From an uncultured Eubacterium sp. (GTDB lineage Bacteria > Bacillota > Clostridia > Lachnospirales > Lachnospiraceae): 5,869 nucleotides of DNA. The position numbers and the translations under genes were made by a program. Shown here in pieces: positions 1-4,368 of the stretch; position 1 is the first letter of the stretch, and every line of letters starts with the position of its first letter. The stretch spans positions 1-5,869 of the forward strand of contig URGC01000128.1 of assembly GCA_900547255.1 (NCBI GenBank), given 5' to 3'. The notes beneath the pieces were generated by a model. It made no database searches. It was not told the DNA's origin and saw only the letters and a program-made list of their open reading frames with translations.

Positions 1-105
1 AAAAACGCACTTCGTTTGAACGTTTAGCAAGCGGCTTAGCTATTGTCTAACACCGCCCTAAGACTCACACAGGCAGAGGGATTTTACAAATATTTAATTA
101 ATCTA
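1..105. other. Left-edge non-coding stretch, no gene recognised
   Basis: No complete coding region is supported here. Bases 31-56 can fold as a hairpin: GCGG (31-34) with CCGC (53-56), and TTAG (36-39) with CTAA (47-50), around a 7-base loop. There is no T-run after it. Bases 3-7 and 13-17 form a short AAACG/CGTTT inverted repeat, which on the minus strand is followed by further T residues, a weak terminator shape. One plus-strand frame is open from the window edge to a TAA at 48-50, so this could be the end of an upstream gene, but 15 codons are too few to judge. The segment from about 25 to 80 looks richer in G+C than the bases after it. Confidence 0.3.
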
Positions 106-133
106 TTGACTTCTAGGGTTGGTCTGCTATAAT
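106..133 (+). promoter_or_regulatory. Sigma-A type promoter for the folT leader
   Basis: The -35 hexamer TTGACT (106-111) and a perfect -10 TATAAT (128-133) are separated by 16 bases. The -10 is preceded by TGC (125-127), an extended -10 element. The predicted start of transcription is near 140, about 12 bases before the riboswitch aptamer at 152. This is the only strong promoter seen ahead of folT, so it probably drives folT and the phosphodiesterase gene behind it. Confidence 0.85.
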
Positions 134-151
134 CATCTAAAAAATATTAAT

Positions 152-248
152 GCAGAGTAGGATTGTGTGCGTTAAGTGCCAGATGAACAGGGAGTTGTCA
201 TTCGGACGAAAAGTATTAGCTTGCGGTACATGATTCGCATCCCGCTGC
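152..248 (+). ncRNA. Tetrahydrofolate (THF) riboswitch aptamer, folT leader
   Basis: The segment carries the conserved blocks of the THF-I riboswitch class: GAGTAG near the 5' end (155-160), GCGTTAAGTG (169-178), GGGAG (190-194), and GCATCCCGCTGC at the 3' end (237-248). P1 is GCAG (152-155) with CTGC (245-248). P2 pairs 161-168 with 228-235, with several wobble pairs. P3 pairs 179-186 with 198-205 around one mismatch. The long-range pseudoknot is GGGA (190-193) with TCCC (240-243). This class binds reduced folates such as THF and usually shuts off folate transport or synthesis genes when ligand is plentiful. The folate transporter gene directly downstream fits. The call rests on recalled consensus and hand-drawn pairing, not on a covariance-model score. 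Confidence 0.93.
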
Positions 249-267
249 TACATATCATGGATACAAC

Positions 268-306
268 AACCTCTTATGTAGTATCGAAACTACTGCAAAG
301 GAGGTT
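268..306 (+). promoter_or_regulatory. SD-sequestering hairpin, riboswitch expression platform
   Basis: The folT Shine-Dalgarno AAAGGAGGTT (297-306) lies 6 bases before the ATG at 313. AACCTCTT (268-275) can pair with AAGAGGTT-type bases at 299-306 (eight pairs, one G-T wobble), and GTAGT (278-282) pairs with ACTAC (289-293) inside it. The SD site is thus buried in a hairpin. No T-run follows, so control is most likely at translation initiation, as is common for THF riboswitches. An alternative pairing of 266-275 with aptamer bases 190-198 would free the SD (see findings). Confidence 0.75.
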
Positions 307-312
307 AATTTT

Positions 313-1320
313 ATGTCTATTTTCAAAGAATCGGCGGCTGAATTCAAAAATCTTAAATCAGTTGTCACTGCTGCGCTTTTAATTGCGCTTCACACAGTAT
401 TGGCTGTGTTTGTATCTATCCAGGTCACTGAATCATTAAGAATTTCCATTTCATTTATTGCAAATGTAGTAATTGGTGCATTGTACGGTCCTGTCATGGG
501 ATTAGTATGCGGTGCTATTGGTGATGTTGTGCAGTTTATCATCAAACCAACTGGCCCTTATTTTCCAGGATGGACACTCAGTGCGGCACTGGCCTGCCTT
601 ATCTATGGCGTATTCTTTTATAAGCATCTGCCAGCGAAGAAAAATGTTAAGGGACTTGCAGACACTGACAATGCAAAATCCAATCCATTTATTAAAATTG
701 CAAGAATACTACTTCCACTCGCAGCCATGAACCTTATGCTCTGGACACCATTTGTTAATGTTACTGGTAAAGGGGATAATCCTGTACAGTTTCAGGGAAT
801 CGGACTCAGTTACATTAAGGAAGTAATGACTGGCGGCTTAGTAGGTGGAATTGCCAATATGGAGATTATTGCGGTGCTTTTTATGGTTATGTTCGTGGTT
901 TTGTTCGTGCTTGGCTTCACAAGATACAACATGGTTCCACTTGTCATATCTATATTCATAACATTTGCAGGAATGCTTGCTGTATACACTGACAGAAAGA
1001 CAACCACGCCTTTATGGGGATTCGTTGCTGTTGCTGTTATTATGGTTGTATACATTATCCTTACAATCGCTGGCATGTACAGAAGCGGCAAAATCGATAT
1101 AGCATTTCTTATAAGAACAACTCTTGCCATAACAGTTGATATGCTGCTTGTAAACATTCTGCTTGGAACTTACTGGGTTACAGTTATGTACGGAAAGGGC
1201 TTTGCGTTCTATTTCACGACAAGATTTGTAAAAAATATTATCCAGCTCCCTGTAAATGTGATATTATCCTATTATGTATTAGCTTTCATACGTGACATAC
1301 GTGTGAAAATGGGACTATAA
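313..1320 (+). CDS. folT: Folate ECF transporter S component FolT, with internal 4-TM insertion
   Basis: This is the predicted substrate-binding membrane subunit of an energy-coupling factor (ECF) transporter for folates. It would work with the EcfA/A'/T module encoded elsewhere. Residues 1-104 match the FolT N-terminal half: A21-x3-A25 in the first helix (the EcfT-contacting AxxxA pattern), SISFIANVVIGALYGPVMG (45-63), GDVVQ (70-74), and KPTGPYFPGWTLS (78-90). Residues 260-328 match its C-terminal half, including GTYWVTVMYGKGF (285-297) and RFVKNIIQLPVN (304-315). Typical FolT proteins have about 170-180 residues, while this one has 335. The excess lies at about 105-258 and holds four predicted spans (about 128-148, 183-202, 206-225, 234-255). 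An even number of spans keeps the topology of the flanking halves. The start at 313 is fixed by the strong SD. Regulation is by the THF riboswitch leader. No frameshift is seen. Confidence 0.92.
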   Translation: MSIFKESAAEFKNLKSVVTAALLIALHTVLAVFVSIQVTESLRISISFIANVVIGALYGPVMGLVCGAIGDVVQFIIKPTGPYFPGWTLSAALACLIYGVFFYKHLPAKKNVKGLADTDNAKSNPFIKIARILLPLAAMNLMLWTPFVNVTGKGDNPVQFQGIGLSYIKEVMTGGLVGGIANMEIIAVLFMVMFVVLFVLGFTRYNMVPLVISIFITFAGMLAVYTDRKTTTPLWGFVAVAVIMVVYIILTIAGMYRSGKIDIAFLIRTTLAITVDMLLVNILLGTYWVTVMYGKGFAFYFTTRFVKNIIQLPVNVILSYYVLAFIRDIRVKMGL

Positions 1321-1355
1321 TTAGTCAAAATAAACTTAATTAAAGAGGAACTGCT

Positions 1356-1895
1356 ATGAAGAAAATAATGATTGCATCAGATATTCACGGTTCTGCTTAC
1401 TATTGCAGACAGCTTCTTGAGCGTTACGAGGTTGAAAAGCCTGATTTGTTCGTATTTCTTGGAGATATATTATACCATGGTCCAAGAAATGACCTTCCAA
1501 AGGAATATGCACCTAAGGAAGTTATCGCTATGTTAAATCCATTAAAGGACAAAATCTTATGTGTCAGGGGCAACTGTGATACAGAGGTTGACCAGATGGT
1601 TCTTGATTTCAACGTGCTTGCCGAGACAGCCCATGTATATGTCAACGACAGACACCTTGTTCTTGCACATGGACACAAGCTCGATGAAAAGAACATTCCT
1701 GCACTGTGTGATGGTGATTATCTCGTATGTGGACACACTCACATCCCATGTTGTGAGGAGCGTGACGGATACACTTACATTAATCCCGGCTCTGTTTCTA
1801 TCCCTAAGATGGACAGCGCACACAGCTATATGATTCTTGAGGACCATTTCTACTGGAAAGACCTTGAGGGCAATGTATATAAGACATTAGATTAA
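1356..1895 (+). CDS. yfcE: YfcE-family metallophosphoesterase
   Basis: The 179-residue product is a dimetal phosphodiesterase close in pattern to E. coli YfcE, which hydrolyses model phosphodiesters in vitro and whose physiological substrate is unknown. All calcineurin-like metallophosphatase motifs are present: SDIHGS (D9, H11), LGDILYHGPRN (G36, D37), RGNCD (N73, D75), AHGH (H105, H107) and GHTH (H127, H129). NPGSVSIPK (143-151) is a further YfcE hallmark. It should be cytoplasmic, since no signal peptide or membrane span is seen. The ATG at 1356 has SD AGAGGA 6 bases upstream. The gene starts 35 bases after the folT stop with no promoter or terminator between, so it is probably co-transcribed with folT. 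Any role in folate metabolism is inference from position only. Confidence 0.93.
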   Translation: MKKIMIASDIHGSAYYCRQLLERYEVEKPDLFVFLGDILYHGPRNDLPKEYAPKEVIAMLNPLKDKILCVRGNCDTEVDQMVLDFNVLAETAHVYVNDRHLVLAHGHKLDEKNIPALCDGDYLVCGHTHIPCCEERDGYTYINPGSVSIPKMDSAHSYMILEDHFYWKDLEGNVYKTLD

Positions 1896-1900
1896 AAATT

Positions 1901-1961
1901 AAAAGCATGATTATGGATTTTTATTATCTAAAATATTATTAAAATCCAAAATCATGCTTTT
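1901..1961 (+). terminator. Long hairpin terminator after yfcE, possibly bidirectional
   Basis: Bases 1901-1921 and 1941-1961 form a 21-bp stem with a single mismatch around a 19-base AT-only-like loop. The arms begin AAAAGCATGATT and end AATCATGCTTTT, so each strand has an A-rich 5' flank and a T-rich 3' end. It starts 5 bases after the yfcE stop. The symmetry would let it also stop leftward transcripts that escape the terminator at 1998-2028. Confidence 0.85.
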
Positions 1962-1997
1962 ATTACGCAATCAAATTCCATTTTTTCTATTATTATG

Positions 1998-2028
1998 AAA
2001 AACAGCTTCAAAAGCCCCACTTTTGCTG
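1998..2028 (-). terminator. Rho-independent terminator of the AbiEi-like gene
   Basis: Read on the minus strand, CAGC-AAAAG pairs with CTTTT-GCTG around a TGGGG loop, with a GAA bulge on the 3' side. TTTTT follows at once (the AAAAA at 1998-2002 on the plus strand). It lies about 87 bases beyond the stop codon of the leftward gene ending at 2115. The bulge makes the stem weaker than that at 1901-1961. Confidence 0.6.
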
Positions 2029-2066
2029 CATTTTTCGGAGCATTTGGGCATTTTTTAGGATATACA

Positions 2067-2085
2067 GCCAAACCATTGGTTTAGC
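2067..2085. repeat. Short palindrome in the convergent intergenic region
   Basis: AAACCA (2070-2075) and TGGTTT (2077-2082) are perfect inverted copies around a single T. Flanking GC (2067-2068) and GC (2084-2085) extend the symmetry past one mismatch. It could be a protein-binding site or a weak RNA hairpin. No T-run follows, so it is not a terminator by itself. Confidence 0.4.
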
Positions 2086-2091
2086 GAAGTG

Positions 2092-2112
2092 TATAATGCA
2101 CCTATAATGCAC
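2092..2112. repeat. Tandem direct repeat TATAATGCAC x2
   Basis: TATAATGCAC occurs at 2092-2101 and again at 2103-2112, a period of 11 bases, about one helical turn. It lies 2 bases past the stop codon of the leftward AbiEi-like gene. The spacing would suit two protein contacts on one face of DNA, but two copies of 10 bases may also be a simple local duplication. Confidence 0.5.
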
Positions 2113-2114
2113 AC

Positions 2115-2786
2115 TTATCTTGCCACCCTAGCCACTGGTGGTATCTTATATCTTGATGCATAACTTAAAAACTGCTGCAGTGAATTAGGAACCTTGTACA
2201 TATCAAGGATTTTTTTCATAAATGCTATGGTACTCTTTTTGTATTTCATGTTATTAATCACATACACAGCCGCTTCATCATTATATCCTTTAGCAAACTG
2301 CTTTGCGTATCTGGCAAATTTATTCTTATTAAGCTCCTCAATATTGTCATAATTCTGGAGTATCTCCAATGCCTCTATAATCCTGGTATTGTCGTAACTT
2401 AATGGAACCGGTACACGCTTTACATGGATATTGCCGATATTACATGTCTCCTTGGATATAAGCGTTGAATACAGCCATATCTCATCATCTTTAACATTCG
2501 TTAAAGCATATTTGGAATAAAGCTGCCCGCCTATATACATTCCGTCCATGTTGTCCTCGCCAAAGAAATGATTAAGCATATCGTCATTTTCTATAGGAGT
2601 ATTCTTAGAATACATTCCCTTGGCTGCCCTTATAAGTACTCCTTCCTTTGTCAGACGCTCCAATGCTTTAAAAAAAGCTGCCTGTGACATCTTAGAAAAT
2701 TCCTTTTCATAGAGATCATTAGCAGCTATTACACATCCATCTGGGCAACTGTCAAAATAAGCTATTATCTTATCTTTGTATCTCAT
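2115..2786 (-). CDS. Orphan AbiEi-like winged-helix antitoxin-domain protein (DUF6088-like)
   Basis: The 223-residue product resembles the AbiEi family of type IV toxin-antitoxin antitoxins and related DUF6088 proteins. Residues 1-61 form a predicted winged helix-turn-helix: helix near 3-11, second helix near 20-28, and SQAAFFKALERLTKEGVL (34-51) as recognition helix and strand, with a wing ending KGMYSK (56-61). Residues about 80-130 carry the family-like middle part: GGQLYSKYALTN (86-97), DEIWLYST (101-108), and GNIHVKRVPVPLSYDN (118-133). The rest is mostly helical. AbiEi antitoxins repress their own promoter through inverted repeats and oppose the AbiEii nucleotidyltransferase toxin. No AbiEii-like gene is present on either side in this window, so this is an orphan here. 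The SD before the ATG at 2786 is weak (GGAA). Inverted repeats lie 43-99 bases upstream. Family assignment is by recalled pattern; a plain transcriptional regulator is the main alternative. Confidence 0.7.
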   Translation of the reverse strand: MRYKDKIIAYFDSCPDGCVIAANDLYEKEFSKMSQAAFFKALERLTKEGVLIRAAKGMYSKNTPIENDDMLNHFFGEDNMDGMYIGGQLYSKYALTNVKDDEIWLYSTLISKETCNIGNIHVKRVPVPLSYDNTRIIEALEILQNYDNIEELNKNKFARYAKQFAKGYNDEAAVYVINNMKYKKSTIAFMKKILDMYKVPNSLQQFLSYASRYKIPPVARVAR

Positions 2787-2828
2787 ATATATTCCAGACT
2801 TTCAATTAATTATTTTATCAGCTTTCAC

Positions 2829-2845
2829 CATACCCTTCTGGTATG
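2829..2845. promoter_or_regulatory. Inverted repeat upstream of the AbiEi-like gene (proximal)
   Basis: CATACC (2829-2834) and GGTATG (2840-2845) are perfect inverted copies around CTTCT. The site is 43-59 bases upstream of the leftward start at 2786, in the likely promoter region. It may be an operator for the winged-helix product, but no experiment or clear -10/-35 pair supports this. Confidence 0.4.
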
Positions 2846-2851
2846 CTGCTA

Positions 2852-2885
2852 ACATCAAGTAATGCCACCTGGCATCACTTGATGT
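2852..2885. promoter_or_regulatory. 34-nt near-perfect palindrome between the AbiEi-like gene and the acidic-tail gene
   Basis: ACATCAAGT (2852-2860) mirrors ACTTGATGT (2877-2885), and ATGCCA (2862-2867) mirrors TGGCAT (2870-2875). There is one A-C mismatch and a 2-base centre. It begins 12 bases after the stop of the leftward gene ending at 2898 and ends 66 bases before the start of the next leftward gene. As RNA it would be a stable hairpin and could protect or terminate the upstream transcript. However, only TT follows on the minus strand, so it lacks a terminator U-run. An operator bound by the downstream winged-helix protein is an equally good reading. Confidence 0.6.
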
Positions 2886-2897
2886 AAATATATCAGA

Positions 2898-3620
2898 CTA
2901 TTTCTTAGTTACCTCTTCCACTGTAAGCTCTATAGCCCCATCAATCTTTCTGAGGTCACTCTCATCATCAGAGTCTTCCATATTTTCAAGGTCATCATTC
3001 TCAGAAGCCTTGTCCTCTGCTGTATTCTCAGACTTCTCATCAGCTTTTGCAGCCTTTGCTTCATCTGCCTCTTTGTCATCACCAGAAGCTGATTCTGCCT
3101 CACTATCAGTGGCATTATCCTCTATATCCTCAAAGTCATCGTCATCATCAACATAGAAATCTACAGGGACTATCTGGATTCTGCTGGCATCTGCTGTACC
3201 GATAACGTATACAGTATGTATTCCCTCTTCGTCAGTATTCTCAACAAGATTATTGATAACACTGGCTCTCTTCTCGATATCACATGCGACATTAACTCCC
3301 TCCGGAAGCACGATAGTTACAGAACTTGCCTTGCTTGTAAAATCTATATACACGTCCTTCTCAAATACAGCGAGTCCTAAGTCGATAACGGCCTTAGAAC
3401 CTATCGCCTTAACTTCACAGCCTGTAAATACCTCGTCATCAACCTCAACAACCTTGTTCTGGAATATCGCATTATACTTCTTAACCTCTGTTCCAAGGCT
3501 GTCATTCTCTTCTTTTTCAAATTCTGATTTTACATTCTTATATTTGTCATATGCGACTTTAGCTGCAACTCCAAGTGTGCCAAGTGTAACAACTGTCTTA
3601 AAAAACTTATTTTTTGCCAT
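2898..3620 (-). CDS. Anchored beta-domain protein with acidic tail, function unknown
   Basis: No named family was recognised with certainty. The start at 3620 (240 residues) is preferred over the in-frame ATG at 3638, because GGGAGG (3631-3636) sits 10 bases before 3620 but overlaps the codons just after 3638. Residues about 6-24 are hydrophobic and glycine/alanine-rich (FFKTVVTLGTLGVAAKVAY), resembling a YtxH-like or other single membrane anchor. A charged linker follows. Residues about 50-152 are predicted beta-rich, with a pattern like the LiaF C-terminal/DUF4097 'toastrack' fold: KAVIDLGLAVF, VTIVLPEGVNVACDI, and VYVIGTADASRIQIVP. Residues about 157-223 are dominated by D, E, S, A and K, starting with five consecutive D, and are probably disordered. 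The C-terminus (IDGAIELTVEEVTKK) returns to mixed character. A cell-envelope role is inference only. It lies 121 bases after queH on the same strand with no terminator between, so read-through is possible. Confidence 0.75.
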   Translation of the reverse strand: MAKNKFFKTVVTLGTLGVAAKVAYDKYKNVKSEFEKEENDSLGTEVKKYNAIFQNKVVEVDDEVFTGCEVKAIGSKAVIDLGLAVFEKDVYIDFTSKASSVTIVLPEGVNVACDIEKRASVINNLVENTDEEGIHTVYVIGTADASRIQIVPVDFYVDDDDDFEDIEDNATDSEAESASGDDKEADEAKAAKADEKSENTAEDKASENDDLENMEDSDDESDLRKIDGAIELTVEEVTKK

Positions 3621-3643
3621 AGATACACATCCTCCCATTTTAA

Positions 3644-3671
3644 TATTTACACATTTTGCTATTTACACATT
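3644..3671. repeat. 12-bp direct repeat upstream of the acidic-tail gene
   Basis: TATTTACACATT occurs at 3644-3655 and at 3660-3671, exact copies 16 bases apart start to start. On the minus strand they read AATGTGTAAATA and lie 24-51 bases before the start codon at 3620. They could be a regulator-binding pair or part of the leader RNA. They are not DnaA boxes, which have the TTATCCACA core. Confidence 0.6.
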
Positions 3672-3672
3672 A

Positions 3673-3704
3673 TGCAATGCCAGTCCACATCACAGTGCAT
3701 TGCA
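3673..3704. promoter_or_regulatory. Inverted repeat (hairpin) between queH and the acidic-tail gene
   Basis: TGCAATGC (3673-3680) and GCATTGCA (3697-3704) are perfect inverted copies around a 16-base loop. On the minus strand the hairpin is followed by TAATGTG, not a T-run, so it is unlikely to be a complete terminator for queH. It may be an operator or a transcript-stability hairpin. A weak extended -10 (TGG-TACAAT on the minus strand, 3716-3724) lies just upstream, but no good -35 was found. Confidence 0.4.
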
Positions 3705-3741
3705 ATACTAACTATATTGTACCATATTCACATTACCGATT

Positions 3742-4368
3742 CTATATTGCATTTTTAGAAAATACACATCCACAGAAATTCTGCCTGTACAGGTTATATT
3801 CCCTCGACAACTCTATTGAACGCTTATATCCTTCTTTTTTCTTAAAATCTGATAAAAGATATGGGACACCATACTCATTCTGAAGCTTTAAACCTATCTC
3901 ATTGAGCTTGACACTGTTTTTTAAAGGGCTGATTGTAAGCGTAGTAGTAAAATAGTCAAATCCACGCTCCTTCGCCAGTTCAGCAGTCTTTCGCAGACGC
4001 AGCTCATAACACACGAAGCACCTCTCGCCACCCTCTTTGCATTTTTCAAGACCAGCCACGCTCTTATAATACTTATCTGGCTCGTAGTCTCCTTCAATGA
4101 ATGAAACAGGATATTTTGCAGGAAATTCACCTATAAATCTTATCTGTTCAGCAACCCTCTTCTGATACTCTGCCTGCTCAGATATATTAGGATTGTAGTA
4201 AAACACTGTGACATGGAAAAATTGCGAAAGATACTCTATACAATGACTGCTGCATGGAGCACAGCAGCTATGAAGTAAAAGATTCGGAATCTTTCCCTCC
4301 CGCTGCAATCCTTCAACCATTTTGTCGAGCTCTTTCTGAAAATTCCTGTTTTCAAATGGAACACTCAT
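3742..4368 (-). CDS. queH: Epoxyqueuosine reductase QueH
   Basis: The 208-residue product is a DUF208/QueH protein. It catalyses the last step of queuosine synthesis, reduction of epoxyqueuosine to queuosine in the wobble position of tRNAs for Asp, Asn, His and Tyr. It is the iron-sulfur, cobalamin-independent alternative to QueG. Visible hallmarks are LLHSCCAPCSSHC (31-43; C35, C36, C39), YYNPNI (57-62), the ExxKR-type helix near EYQKR (67-71), GDYEPDKYYK (93-102), GGERCFVCYELRL (113-125; C117, C120), TTTLTISPLKN (141-151), SDFKKKEGYKRS (173-184), and QNFCGC (196-201; C199, C201). These cysteines are the expected ligands of the metal centres. The start ATG shares one base with the hisC stop (TAATG), with SD AGGTGA 6 bases upstream inside hisC. 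Translation is therefore coupled to hisC. Length and motifs are complete, and no span or signal is seen. Confidence 0.95.
   Translation of the reverse strand: MSVPFENRNFQKELDKMVEGLQREGKIPNLLLHSCCAPCSSHCIEYLSQFFHVTVFYYNPNISEQAEYQKRVAEQIRFIGEFPAKYPVSFIEGDYEPDKYYKSVAGLEKCKEGGERCFVCYELRLRKTAELAKERGFDYFTTTLTISPLKNSVKLNEIGLKLQNEYGVPYLLSDFKKKEGYKRSIELSREYNLYRQNFCGCVFSKNAI

Noticed and set aside
3..50. Open frame from the left edge to TAA at 48-50 (tail of an upstream gene)
   Set aside because: Only 15 codons are visible and none form a recognisable motif, so it cannot be separated from chance; mentioned only as a possibility.
176..382. Open frame of 68 codons overlapping the riboswitch and the folT start
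   Set aside because: It lies inside a well-matched THF aptamer and overlaps folT in another frame, has no SD, and its product resembles nothing known.
810..1157. Minus-strand open frame of 115 codons inside folT
   Set aside because: It is antisense to conserved FolT coding sequence, is rich in T/I/S residues typical of a shadow frame, and has no SD.
1424..1847. Several 90-96 codon open frames on both strands inside yfcE
   Set aside because: All overlap the strongly conserved YfcE frame that carries every metal-binding motif.
1901..1961. Insertion-sequence inverted repeats
   Set aside because: The arms surround a 19-base loop with no transposase or target duplication, and position after yfcE fits a terminator.
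3621..3638. In-frame upstream ATG at 3638 as start of the acidic-tail gene
   Set aside because: The SD GGGAGG lies downstream of that ATG and is correctly placed for the ATG at 3620.
3644..3671. CRISPR array or replication origin (DnaA boxes)
   Set aside because: There are only two 12-bp copies with 4 bases between, no spacer-like units, no cas genes, and the sequence is not the DnaA box core.
3253..3711. Plus-strand open frame of 152 codons opposite the acidic-tail gene and its leader
   Set aside because: It is antisense to a gene with a good SD, is rich in S/T/L, has no SD or promoter, and the opposing frame has coherent domain structure.
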